A stretch of DNA of 64,000 nt from Flaccisagitta enflata (lineage: Eukaryota; Chaetognatha; Sagittoidea; Aphragmophora): contig OZ231126.1 in assembly GCA_965153355.1 (NCBI GenBank), positions 103,726,001 to 103,790,000 of the forward strand, read 5' to 3'. A program made the translations under genes and the position numbers. Below, piece by piece: positions 35,348 to 47,776 of this stretch. How positions within the stretch are numbered: position 1 is the first letter of the stretch; every line of letters starts with the position of its first letter. A model generated the notes under the pieces. It was not told where the DNA came from. It searched no databases and saw only the letters and a list, made by a program, of their open reading frames with translations.

Positions 35348-35792
35348 TTAACATAATTTTACTCGTTTTATAGATGTACTTACTTACGTATTTTACCAAA
35401 ATGATAAAACTATGGGGATCGCATGCATGAAGATAGACACAAATCGAGCTCCCTCTGAGTGGCAGACTAAGTACGTAACTTTCACATTTCATTTTCATTT
35501 TTATTTTTCACTTTCATTTTCACTTTCAGTTTTTTTTCTTCTTATAAATAAAACAACCTGTTTTCTTACCTCCCTCTCTTTTCTCTCAGAGGGTTCAAGA
35601 GTGACGAAGGCTACCTCTGTTGGTCTTTACCTATTTCGGATTTTGTGGAGCTTGTGGGAAGAAAAGCGTGTCACATCCTCCAGGCAAACACCAACGCCAT
35701 CTTATCTTCCTTGGAGACACTTTGAAAAGATCCTTCAGACTCTATCGTCGCAGAAACTAGGAATCTGCTTAAGGTACCTTACCTTACCTGTT

Positions 35793-35865
<73 letters not shown>

Positions 35866-36500
35866 TCATATTTTTTTCTTTCTCTCCACCCCTTCCCTTA
35901 GCCCTACGAATTCGAGCCTATCCATATACCGGGAACGATTTATGGGTGTGCCCTACAATGGCAAGACGAAATCCTTTTCCAAAATGGTGGTACAATCCCC
36001 GCCAACTACATGATAACCATCAAAAGGATTCACCGTGTAAAAAAGGAGCCCGCAGTGGAATTCGTTTCATCCTACATCACTGGGAAACCATCCGGCGCGG
36101 GGCTTCACCTTTCCATTTCAACATGGGCCAAATTCTACCAAGCTCTTTTTACATTCCCGACTCATAACCAAGCCCGTTAGTAAACTGCTGTGATTTCTTC
36201 CTTGGCCTCCTTATCACGATCTCGATCTTCCTTATTCTTTTTTCCTTCCTTTCCTAACTTAAAGGTTTCAAAGTGGCCCTAGGGAGTCCTTATGAAGAGG
36301 AAAACTGTGACAAAACCAATGACGACAAGGATGACAACAAGGACAATGATGATGACAACAAAGAAAATGTCCCACCAGACAACCAACAACAAGAGAATCC
36401 CTGGAAATTGGCAAGAGACAAGATCATGCTACATGACAACACCTTCCCAGGAGCGGCAACAACAGGAAATGCTAAGTCTGACAAAAACAAGGTTATTTGA
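35194..36500 (+). pseudogene. Five-exon protein with two possible PC4-like folds, right copy (nonsense)
   Basis: Mirror of the left copy: exons 35194-35233, 35374-35470, 35590-35773, 35902-36175 and 36265-36500, with the same splice sites and phases. In exon 3 the codon GGA of the left arm (in ETLGKD) is TGA here, near 35721-35724, truncating the product before the second fold. Introns hold (CA)n at 35265-35343 and (CT)n at 35802-35861, whose lengths differ between arms. Confidence 0.55.
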
Positions 36501-37017
36501 TACCTGTAACACTGTTGTCTCTTCACACGTAATTATCCTTGACATTGATTTTTGTCATAAACACTACAAAGGAAATCATCCAAACATATTCCCCCTACAG
36601 GGAGTAAATATCTTCCAACTTCATTTGGATGACTACCTTTGGAGGCATTTTGGAATATGCCATAAGGAAAACTGTAAATGGTGCCAACTTCAACAAAACA
36701 TCAACATTACCAACCTTGACAAACACATGAATGGCCGAGCGCTGAAAACAGAGTTTGGAGGCCTTTCAGCGAAGGCAATGTTTAGAAAACTGGGCTGGAC
36801 GTTGGTCTCTTCCCCACCAAAGACAACCAAGAACGACAAAGTGGCTACCACTCGGACAAACGAACTGGTCAAACAATGGAAAAAGAACGGCACCGGCCCA
36901 CGCCAAAAGAAATGCCGTCTGGAAAAATCTCATCATTCAAAAGAAACCGATGACAACGACGACGACGATGATGATTTGTTCCTAGAAAAACCTTCAGAGA
37001 AGCGGAAAAAGAATTAA
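36469..37017 (+). CDS. Cys-containing acidic/basic protein of unknown family, right copy
   Basis: Mirror of 13795-14343, same length and, as far as I can see, the same 182-residue product. Identity of both copies over a whole frame, while neighbouring genes carry lesions, hints at either chance or constraint. The overlap with the upstream gene (ATG 36469, upstream stop at 36500) is preserved. Confidence 0.55.
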   Translation: MLSLTKTRLFDTCNTVVSSHVIILDIDFCHKHYKGNHPNIFPLQGVNIFQLHLDDYLWRHFGICHKENCKWCQLQQNINITNLDKHMNGRALKTEFGGLSAKAMFRKLGWTLVSSPPKTTKNDKVATTRTNELVKQWKKNGTGPRQKKCRLEKSHHSKETDDNDDDDDDLFLEKPSEKRKKN

Positions 37018-37873
37018 ATTTGCCTTTAACAATTATTGATTGACACCTACCTACCAACTTGGATTCAACAACAATCTATTTTCCCGGACAATGGCATTTC
37101 ATGCTTAAACTGAAACCATCTAACCACGTCATATGTTAATCTTGATGTTGTTTAACCACGTTGTATGTGAAGACCGGTCAACACTTACATTCAATGTCCC
37201 GTTCTTTCATAAATATTTTACCTACCACCTATTTCTACCAATATTAATCACCAGATATCACTATTGTCAACATCAACAACAGCAACAATAATACAACAAT
37301 CATAATAACAATAATAATAATAACAATAACAATAACAACGACAATATCGCCGTCGTCAACGTCGTCGTCGTCGCCTCCTCTTCCTCATTGTCGTCGTCCT
37401 CCTCGTCGTCATCTCCTCTTCCTCTTTGTCATCATCATCATCCTCTCTTCTCTCCTCGACGCACGCCCACCGCCGACAAAGGAAGAAAAGGAAGAGAAAC
37501 GCTGGGCATGGCTGCGCTTCTGCGTCAGCCGAGTCGCGGCGGATAAGAGATGCAGGCACGTTTGCCATTCACTTTTTTTGCCACATTTTACCATTTACTG
37601 GTTTCCTCATTAGTTTTGTTATCATTGAAATTATTTCACGCAGAACAATTTTGGATTACAGATACCAAGGAGATAGAAGGGCAGCCATCAAAGGCTGTAA
37701 TCTCAAAGAGAACATTGGTACTTAACAACTCTTCTTTTCCACAGAAAGATTCAATACACAACGCATGGAAGTAGATAGACGGGGAAACAGTAGATATATA
37801 ACTATAACTACAAACAAACAACAGAAACATACTAATTGATTCTCCCCTCTCTCTTTCTTTTTTACCCCTTCTC

Positions 37874-38849
37874 ATGAAAGAATGTATAACTGAAGCCGCG
37901 GCTGCCTGGGCGGAAATCGGGGAAACGGAAGCGGAATCTAGGGCGGATCGTGGGGTGGTAACTCGGACCTCCTTCAACGTCACACCACCCCACAATCCGG
38001 CCCCCCGCCAACGACCGTTTCCAGTAAGTTTACTTCCCTTTAGTTTACTTCACTTTACTTCACTTTACTTCACTTTACTTCACTTTACAATCATACCCTG
38101 AGTGCAATTAACAAACATCTCTTTTTACCTCCTCTCCCTATTTCCCAACAGCGACGTCGCCCCGACCCCGAGCCATCATCATCATCAGCATCACTATCAT
38201 CATCACCATCATCAGCGTTGTCGTTGATGGCGTCGCCGTCACTCCTCGGCCACCGTCGCTCCCATGTGGCGAAGGAGGAAGAAACGGAGGAGGAAACGTT
38301 TCCATTTCTTCTTCCACTTCCACTTCCACTGCCGCTTCCGCCTCCACCTCCATCTCCACTGGAACCGTCTTCAACGACGTCATCCTCTTCTTCTTCTACC
38401 GCGGCCCCAACGCCTCCTCTTCCGGCAACAACAACAACAACAACATCGGCGGCTGCAGCAGCTGCAGCGGCAACATCGGCGGCTACAGCAGCGACAGCAG
38501 CAACATCGACGGCTGCAGCAGCAACAGCAACAATAACAACCAAAAAACAACAACAAAAACATCAACAGAAAAACCAAAAACAAAATCTAAAACAAAAACA
38601 ACAACAAAAAAAGGAACAAGAACAACAACAATTGCATCAACAACAACAGCAACAACATCAACAACAACAAAGACAACAACGATTTGAACAACAACAACGC
38701 CAAGGACAACAAAACACAAAACAACAACAAGAACAACAACAACAACAACAAAATTTACAACAACAAAGACAACAACAAAGACAACATCAACAACAAAGAC
38801 AACAACAACAACGCCACTGTCAACAACAGCAGGAACAACAACAACAAAT

Positions 38850-38897
<48 letters not shown>

Positions 38898-39856
38898 ACC
38901 AACCACCGTTATCTTCAACGTCGTCATTGTTGTCGTCATCTTCATTGTCATCATCTTCATCTTCGTCAACGACAATGACGATGACGACGACGATGGCAGT
39001 AACTGCCACCACCGCCATCACCGTCAGCACCGCCTCACTGATTACTGTGAGTGTAATTCTAACCACTTTACTTTCACGATGATCATTTGATACTTTTAAT
39101 ACATGACTCTTCCAACAAATGACAGAAACCATTTAACTCAAATCTAACTCATTATCTCTCAGCCAACACGGGAAGAGGAAGAGGAGGCGTTCGGATGGGC
39201 AACGGTCAATCATGCGGACATTCAAATGGACGACTGGTCAGACACGGTCATCAAACTCAAACGGGCAAACGATCATCAGTCAGTTGGGCAAACGGACAAT
39301 CACGCGGACACGATCAAGCTCGAACAAGCGGACAATCTTCATCCGATTGGGCAAACGGATAAATCAACCAACCAACCAAACAATCAAACAAACGCGATCT
39401 TTGAAGACAGCCAAACAAACAACACCGGATGGGATATCGCTATGTAAGTTTTCGAGATTCATCGTCAAATATACAGGTTAGTGTCTAATGAATTTGACTT
39501 GGTAATAAACGAGCCTACCTCCTCTTTTCCTTCTCTATTTAACAAATCATTCGAAATGATTAGTATGGGTGGATCTATCACAATTGGGGTGATTGTAGTA
39601 GTTGGTGTGGTGACAGTAGTCACACGCTACTTCACCCGCCGGCAACAGGAGGCAGCCTTACCTGCTGAGGTGCGCCCTCACAACGCCCCCATAGTCATGT
39701 CGGAGTTGGTAAGATTACTAAAATGTTTACCCTTGTTTAGTTATATATAATTAGTTTTATTTTTACTCATATTTGCTTTTGCTCATATAGTTCAGTCCTC
39801 AAACGTTTACCATCCCCTATTCCAACCTCCATTTACCGCCACTTGTAACTGACTAA
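37874..39856 (+). pseudogene. Five-exon polyglutamine membrane protein, right copy (frameshifted)
   Basis: Mirror of the left copy with exons 37874-38023, 38152-39046, 39163-39443, 39477-39708 and 39791-39856. Splice signals and all exon borders are preserved, but exon 2 is 895 nt instead of a multiple of three. The Gln run changes frame near 38847, so Thr-rich and hydrophobic shadow sequence follows instead of the Ser-rich stretch and the later exons are out of frame. Repeat instability is the simplest cause, and a sequencing error in the CAA array cannot be excluded. Confidence 0.65.
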
Positions 39857-40416
39857 ATGCAGATTAGAAGAGATAACATCGAACATGTGGTGATAAACAT
39901 GGAGTCGATAGAGGAAGGGGGTGTAGAAAGAGAGGGAGAAGTAAGAGAGGGAGAAGTGGAAAGAGAAGAAGAAGTGGAAAGAGAAGAAGAAGCTGAAAGA
40001 GAAGAAGAAGCTGAAAGAATAGAGAAGCTGAAAGAGAAGCCAAAAGAGAAGAAACAGAGAGAGAAGATGAAAGAGAAGAAACGGAGAGAGAAGACGAAAG
40101 ACAAGAAGAACAAGAGAGAGAAACAGAGGAAAAAGAAAGAGCGGATAGAGAGGAAGCAGAAAGAAGGGAAGCAGAAAGAGAAGTGGAAGTAGATGAAGAA
40201 GAGCTGGAAAGAGAAGCACAGAGGTTGGAAAGATGGAGAAGGCCGGAAGGATTTGGCGAAAGGAGAGAAGAGGTTCAAGATGAGGAAAGACAGGCGCGGT
40301 GTTGTGGAAGATGGCTGGGAGTGATTAGGAGAGGGGAAGAAATGAGGAGAGTGGGCTCAGATACGGAGGAGGGATTGCGACGAGCAAGACATGGCATCCT
40401 CTCCACATACTTATAA
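39857..40416 (+). pseudogene. Glu/Arg-rich coiled-coil protein, right copy (frame disturbed)
   Basis: Starts with ATG immediately after the stop of the polyglutamine gene (TAAATG at 39854-39859) and reads MQIRRDNIEHVVINMESIEE, then EREEEAE repeats. Near 40015-40020 the repeat phase slips by one base and the coiled coil continues in the next frame to the stop at 40416, ending in the conserved tail with RRARHGILSTYL. If the slip is a repeat-length change the intact product would be about 185 residues. No database-type domain is recognised. Confidence 0.45.
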
Positions 40417-42178
40417 AAGACCAATTCACTCACATACACATTCACACACTCCACAAAACATACAAGCACACACCTATTTCACACTCACATACATTAGTGC
40501 ACATCATTGTATTATTGTAAATATGAGGTAAATTTTAAAGCTCCATTCTTGTCGCATCTTGTGGGACATGCAGTTTTAATTCAGACTTAATTTGGTGATT
40601 AGCATGAATTCATGGATGGTTCCCTAATTAGACTTATGGGTTAAAAAATGGATGGTTTGGCCCAAGTTATCAAACTTAAAACAACTACAGCTATCATTTC
40701 TTACTCTCATTAATTTTCTCCCTACTCCACCGATTTCACTTTTATGAACAATCACCACCATAACCAAACCACTAAAGTCAACGCAATTTAGCCTATTCAT
40801 AATGCCACCCGAAGGCGATCTGTGGCGCCAGCCATCCCCTCAGACAGCGAGGGCAGCTAGGGTAGCGACGGCGGCCACAATGAAGACGGGGCAACGGGCG
40901 GGGATGTTTTTCAGGATGGGTTAAGATTGAGTAGGGAAGAGGATGGGGGGCGGGATGAAAGTATGGCTTCGGCTTTTAGGGATTTAAAAATTATTGATCC
41001 TAGGAAAAAAAAAGTAAATTAAAATGTTAAAAAGGGTGAGATTAAAGGGGGGAAGGGAAATATTTTGTTAATTTTCTATTTATATATATATGTATATTAT
41101 TGTTGTTGCTAAACTTTTTTAAAATAAAAAAATCATAATTGTTTTGTTTCCATCACTAATCTTTTTATATTGCTATCTAATTAGTAGACTATTGACAAAT
41201 TAGATAACCATTGACGAGTTAGTGTTAGTCAGACAGCTAACCAACATCCTAAATCCTACTGTGAATAATACAAATTCAGCAAACAACCGCCGGTACAATT
41301 AAAACTCAAAATAAAATGACCTATCTACAAACTTCTTGGTAACATCTCTAAGATAGGGATATTCTCACTGGTATATGTTTGCAATCATTTATGCAACGGA
41401 GAATATTTCTGTGTGACAGGATACAGTCATCTCTTACTACATCGTAACTACAACTACTCATCGTAACTACAAGTACTCATCAATTCCTACATTGTACACT
41501 TACACTTACTCGTCAATGATGATATTATAGTCAATGATAGTCAATGATTATATTATAGTCTTTATATTATAATACAACCCATTTTAACCCCCCTATATCC
41601 TCCTACTCGCAACGACTAAATGGATCTTTGCCATTACCTACCTTTATGTGATCACGTCACAGCAGCTTTGTTTTAACAGAGAAGCTTTTAACTTCCGTTG
41701 TTGACCGACTTTGAATCCGTCAAAAAACAATGGCCAGACAAGCGAAAAACACGGATTCTCGGTAATGAGGCGAGGTGCTTATTTTCTTTATTTGGCAATG
41801 TCTTTGACTCGACGCGGTAAGGGGCAAGAAATGACTAGAGAATAGAGTTAACTGCGTGGCAAGAATATGGCCTTACTTTTACTGTCCATACTTAAACAGC
41901 AATGGCCTCAATTGCAACATGCAACAACCGCGGGCCAGAATCATGAGTACGTAGTAAGCCTCCGCGTCCAGATAACGCCTCCAATTCCTCAACATCGTCA
42001 TTCCTCCCTTTGGCTCTCTTCTCTTCTCTTCTCCTTATCTTCCTAAGGTCTCCTCCTCTTCCCCCTCCTCCCCCTGTGCCGTCATCTCCGCTTTATCCAT
42101 CCGGTGAATTGAGCGTGACGTCACGAAGCGTTGTTCATGTGATTGGTTGAAATGGGAGAACGCAAAAACAACATTGGA

Positions 42179-42256
<78 letters not shown>

Positions 42257-42478
42257 AGAAAACACATTCAGTGATGCCAGCGTCCCACTTCCAGTGACCG
42301 AAAATGGTATTACCGCTCAGTTTGTAAACAACAACCACCATTGGACTTGGATTTGCAGAAAGAGACTTGTTCGCTTACGTTGCGAGCGAACGAACTGAAT
42401 AAAAACCTTTAGTTGTCGTGTTGGTGAATGCAAGCGTGGATCGCGTCGGCAGCGTCAACGTCTCAGGCTTACAGCGAG
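40417..42478. other. Gene-free 2-kb spacer (right arm)
   Basis: Mirror of 8372-10414, with a (GA)n tract at 42183-42254. No coding or RNA feature is seen. Near-identity to the left partner extends through this noncoding DNA, so similarity of the arms is not driven by coding constraint. Confidence 0.6.
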
Positions 42479-42688
42479 ATGGCGTCGTCAGGACGAGGAA
42501 GGAGCAGATCCGTACTGTTTGTTTGCACTGGAAATATTTGCAGGTAATTCAAATCTTCACTGGCAAATGGAATCCCATTCTCTCTCTTTCTCTTTTCTGT
42601 CATACTGTCTTTCGTTTTTTCTTACTTTCCTACTGTCTTTCTGTCTTCCTTTCTCTTTCAATTTTTCTTTTTCTTCCTTTCTTTCTTC

Positions 42689-42767
<79 letters not shown>

Positions 42768-45700
42768 TCCCTTTTATTTTCAAATTTTCCATTCTCTCTG
42801 CATTTCCCATTCCCATTTTCTCTTCCGTAAGTGCAATCCGCTCCAATCTAAGCCCTCCTTTCTTTTCCTCCGTCCTTCCTTTCATCCATTTCTTCCTTTC
42901 TCGCTACCCTTTGATTCGCTTCCTTTATCTCCCTCCCTTTCTTTCTCAAAACCTTCTAAACGCTCTCTTTCCTTTATCTTGTACATACATTGCAGAAAAC
43001 TTCTGATCCCTGAAACAGTGCTTTACAGTGTTAAAACAGCATCATTATAATTTTTCACAGAAATTTTCATTTTAGAGGAATATAAAAGCACTAGTTTTCT
43101 TTTTGCGTTTTGTGCTTATTACAAAGAATATAAGTGATTATTTCAGTTCAATCAAGTAACTTTTAATACTTTGACACATGTTTGTTTTGATTAAGATTGT
43201 CAGTTTTTCTGAAATGATCAATAGTTATTACAGTTGCTTTATTCTCCCTTCACGTTTATTCCGACTGGCCTCGAGTTGATAGCGCCGGGACAACGGCCTG
43301 GAACAAAGGCTCACTGCCGGACTACAGAGCAGCTGCCGTATTGGAAAGAGAAGGACTTAAGGTAAGACAGGGACCATGGACTGAAAAGAACGCTCACTGC
43401 CAGACTACGGACTAAGAATGGCATTACTGTGGGTTCTTTTGCAGTTTTGCCAATATCTTATTTCGAACAATTGAAATGGAAATCTTTCCTGGAGCGCTTT
43501 TTTAGTATTTCTCAAAATCAGAAAAAAACTAGACCCATTTTCAATGCAGATTCTACTGAGGTGTGATGACTCAATTTTTGATTCCATTTTGTTAATCTAG
43601 GCTAAATTCCCTTTCATTTGATAGGTCGCACTCTATACTTATGCGAAGAATTCAAATTTTCATTTTTGAAAAAAAAAAGATTTTTCACCTACAGGAAAGG
43701 TGTTGGTAATGCAGATTCTTGCGAGTTATATTGACTCATTCTTTGATTCCATATTGTTATTCTATGTAAAATTTCCTCTCATTTGATAGGTCACACTCTA
43801 TGGTTTAATACAGAAATAAGTTTTTCATATTTTGAGCCACTGTACCTTTTTTGTAACGGCAGCATACCAAATTGACATAACTGCAAAAAAAACCAGAGTA
43901 ATGTCATTCTTACCCTGGATCGGCTGTCAGACAGTAGTGCCGGAACAGTGCATATGAGGCTTGTTTATAGTGGAGCAGCGAAGATCTGGGAGTGAGCTCA
44001 AGGCTCGGGCGGGAAAGGTCTGGGACGGAATCTAGAGGAAACCGGGTGGTCTGCTGGTTGGTATATGTTCTTAACATTTTCATGCAAATGCACCAAGTGT
44101 AGGCGGCGATATCAGAGGCGGTTAAAAAGCTCGCTCGAAAAAGATTTTTGGCAGTTTGACTAAAGTTAGGACGCTGAATAAAACTGTGGAAATCATAGGT
44201 CTTTAGCATTACTCGTTTTGGTATTTTACAAACTTTTTTTTTAAAAAATGGGGAAAAAAAGTAACACTTATTCTACGACTTCATTCTAAAATTTCTAAAA
44301 CTCATCTCCACTGACATTTTTTCTAAGTCAGAGTTAACCTTGCAATGTATCATTGCTACTCAGGGAAGAGAGACAGGCTGGCTAAAACCAACAAATAAGT
44401 GGACGGACGGATACACAGATGCGCAGACAGTGCATCACTATACCAAAGGTGGATCCGACTGCATGCAACAGGCTGTAACAGGCAATTTAGCTCCATGGAA
44501 AAATTTTTTTGGTAAGAGTAAATGCTAATGCCTAACTAACTACAGCATAGTGAAACAGCAATGATGACAAGGAAAATCGCACCATAAAAATCACCCTTAC
44601 ATACATCTTCATCCAAGTAAAGAAGTAGATCTTGACGGAAAAGTGAAATATCTTCCTAACTGTTTGGGTGACATCGATGAAAACAAACATGACCATAATA
44701 TATATGAAATGCTATAGATTAAAAAAAGATGTAATTGTCTGTGCTTAGGTTGACCTTTATGTCCCCGGACTCTAACTCTGAATGAAAGAACAGAAAATTG
44801 TATCAAACATCATGTCAGTTAATTCAATACTAAAAATCGGGGTTGCTTTAATCTATTATTATTCCGTTGAGATCCAAAGCAGAATTTCAAGCTCTATCCA
44901 TTGGTGCCACCTCCGAAACTGTAGAGGTCAGAGTTTGGCAATGCCGATGTTATCTTACAGGTAGTTGAATTCGAAATTAGAGCAAAATCAGAACTGTTTC
45001 TCGTGACTAGAAGTTTTATTTCAAAGGCTATACAAAGGTGGCTTCATAAGGGATAGCGGTTGCGCTGGTTCAGTCGTCACAGAGCACTGTGCTTTTGAAA
45101 TATTTCTGAGTAAAAAAATCATTAAACAATGAGTATTTGTGAAGTTTTGTTTAGTATTGAAGAATATTGATATAAAGCTGGCAAAAAATAAGATATTTCT
45201 TGATCATTTTTTTAATAATCTTCAAAACATAAATAAATCAGGTATCTTTTCAATGCAGATTCTACTGAGTTCTATAAACTCACTTACTGATTCCAAATTG
45301 TTATTCCTTGCAAAATTCCTTTTTATTTGATAAGTCGCACTCTATGGTTTTGAGAAAAATAAGATTTTGAATTTTTGTAACAGTGGTTCAAAAGATGAAA
45401 GGTTTAATTAAAAGATGAAAGGTTTAATTCTTTACTAAAGTATAGAGTATGACCTATCAAATGAAAGGAAATTTTGCAAGGATTAACGATACAAAATCAA
45501 GAAATTAGCCAAAACCACTCAATAAAATCAGCATTAACTAGTCATCCAAGGATCGCACATGGTCAGTGGTACCCGATGCCCTGCTTGGAGTGATCAAGTG
45601 AAGTAGTGAGTGAGAGCAGGGCAGCGGTCTCAAAGGGCCGGCGTCCTGTAGGACACGTGGGGTAATTTTGTGAGACGTCCTGAGGCGGATTTGAAGTTGG

Positions 45701-47482
45701 GATGGCAGAATTTAGTCCAAAAGAGCAGATTTGAGGTTCGGGGTCGGGCTTGAGGCCTAGAGGACAAATTTAAGGCCTGAAGAATTGATTTGACGCCAAG
45801 AGAGCTGATTTGAGGTCTGGAGGGCTGATTTGAGGTCTTCAGGGCAAATATGAGGTCTGGCGAGCAGAATTCAGCTCTCGAGGGCTAAATTGAGGTCTGA
45901 AAGGGCTAATTTGAGGGCTCAGAGGGCCAAAATCAGGCCTAAGACTGCAGACTTGAGGCTCCAATGGCCGAGGGGGGGACGGACGGAAGGACGGACAGAC
46001 AGACAAATGTCTTGAAATTCCCCCCTGTGTCCTAAAGGACATCGGCCCTTTGGGCCCGCTGCCCAAAAATGGGTCTAATTTTTGGGCAGCGGCCCCGAAG
46101 GGGACGAAGTCCTGTAGGACACAGGGGGACTTTCGTTCGTCCGTCCGTCCGTCCGCGTTAGTCCCCCTTCATCAGACCCCCAGGCTCCCAAATCTGGCCT
46201 CTCAGGCCTCAAATCTGGCCTCCACGTTAGTTTGTTCATCCGTGCCCTCTCAGGCCACTCAAGCCTCAAATCTGGCCTCAGGCCTCAAATCTGGCCTCTC
46301 AAGCTCCTCAAATCTGGCCTCTCAGGCCTCTCAGGCCTTGAATCTGGCCTCTCAGGCCTTGAATCTGGCCTCTCATGCCTCAAACCTGGCCTCTTAGGCC
46401 TCAACGGCTCTTCAGGCCTCAAATCCAAATTCTCAGGCCTCAAAACTGACCTCTCATGCCTCAAATTAGGCCTCTCAGGCCTCAAATCAGCCATCTAAAC
46501 TTCAATTTATTGCTCCCAGGCTTCAAATCAGTCCTTTGGCCTTTCAAGCCTTAATCCAGCTCTCTCAAGCCTCAAGTCAGCCCTCTCAAGCTTCCAATTG
46601 GCATTCTCAGGCCTTATATCAGCCTTCTTAGACCTCAGTTTAGGCTCTTGAATGCCTTCAGTCAGGCCTCTATAGCATCTCATCCACTTTTCCAGTAGGA
46701 CGAACGTGAATGTCCCCTGTGTTCTAGACTTTGCCCCTTCGGGGCCGCTGCCCCGTTTCCTCACTCCAATTCACACACAATCACTCAAAGCAGGGCAACG
46801 GGTATCGCTGACCACATATTGCCCTTGGGCGACCTGTTATTTATTTTGAGGATTACTCAGCAGGTTGTCCAAAGGTCTGAAAGGGCTGATTTTGGGCCTG
46901 GGGATGAGTGGACAGTTTTTAGGTTTGAATGGCAGATTTCAGGCCTGAGAGAGCAGATTTCTGCCCTGAGAGAGCAGATTTCAGACCAGGTAGGGCAGAT
47001 TTCAGGCCAGAGAGGGCCAATATCAGGTCTGGAAGGGTAAATTTTGGATCTGAGAGGCCTGATAGGGGCAGGACAAACAAACAAACAAACGTACCAACAA
47101 TCAAACAAAAGTCTTCAGGACTTTGTCCCCTTTGAGGCCGCTGCTCAAAAAACGCTGGGTCAATGATTTTATGTTTGCTAGTTTTGTGTAACTACACCCA
47201 AACTACAGAAAACTGCAAAAAGACCCTCTGTCATATGATTTTTTTCACTCAGAATTGACTTTAAAGCACAGTGAGAGGAGACTTGCATGGATATGCGCAT
47301 GTTGATTGATAACAAAACAATTCTTATTCATTAAATTTCAGCATAAATCTCATCATTTCCAGTCCGATCATCGAAGTCGAAAGATAAAGAAAGATGATTT
47401 CCGGAACTTTGATTACATTCTCGTCATGGACGATGACAACATGCGTCAAATGAACAAAATGAAACCCCTCATTGGCTGTAAG
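42479..47482 (+). CDS. Low-molecular-weight protein tyrosine phosphatase, partial, right copy
   Basis: Mirror of the left copy: exons 42479-42543, 43234-43361 and 47363-47482. The catalytic loop reads VLFVCTGNICR, matching the family consensus with nucleophile Cys and the glycine intact, so this copy is better preserved than the left. Exon 3 has MDDDN where the left copy has MDND. Exon 2 to exon 3 joins in phase 0, giving GLK followed by SDHRSRKI, which is the exact spacing of known family members. Exon 1 ends in phase 2 while exon 2 starts needing phase 1, so a small unseen exon is expected between them. No terminal exon with DPYYG is visible before the convergent fibrinogen-related gene. 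Either the gene is truncated or its last exon lies beyond. Confidence 0.78.
43540..45500. repeat. Dispersed ~100-bp repeat, four copies (right arm)
   Basis: Mirror of the left-arm set, with units at about 43545-43650, 43715-43810, 45240-45345 and inverted near 45430-45505. The intervening 43830-45230 shows no gene. Confidence 0.72.
45608..47145. repeat. 21-bp minisatellite and hairpin boxes, right copy
   Basis: Mirror of 3838-5345, but the array is rearranged: units at 46190-46500 are interrupted by non-repeat text near 46225-46245, and the flanking box lost or changed bases. Arm-to-arm divergence is visibly higher here than in the coding exons, as expected for a tandem array. Confidence 0.88.
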
Positions 47483-47776
47483 GTAAGTTCGATGACAATG
47501 AGTGCACTAGCAAAAGTTCAAAGAGCTTCATCAAAATGTTTTTATTGCGGCCTAATACTCTGTGCTGGTCATTCTTCTTATTCATTTGCCACACAGCAGT
47601 CTTTCTTTGAGAGATGTATTGTTTTATTTGAAAGTAAGAATGTTTCATTTCATAAGCGAATGTATCATTTCATAAGTGAATATTTCATTTCATCATCGAA
47701 TATTTCAATTCATAAGCGAATGTTATATGTTTCATTTCACAATCGGATATTTCAATATTCATTGCATAGATCGATT

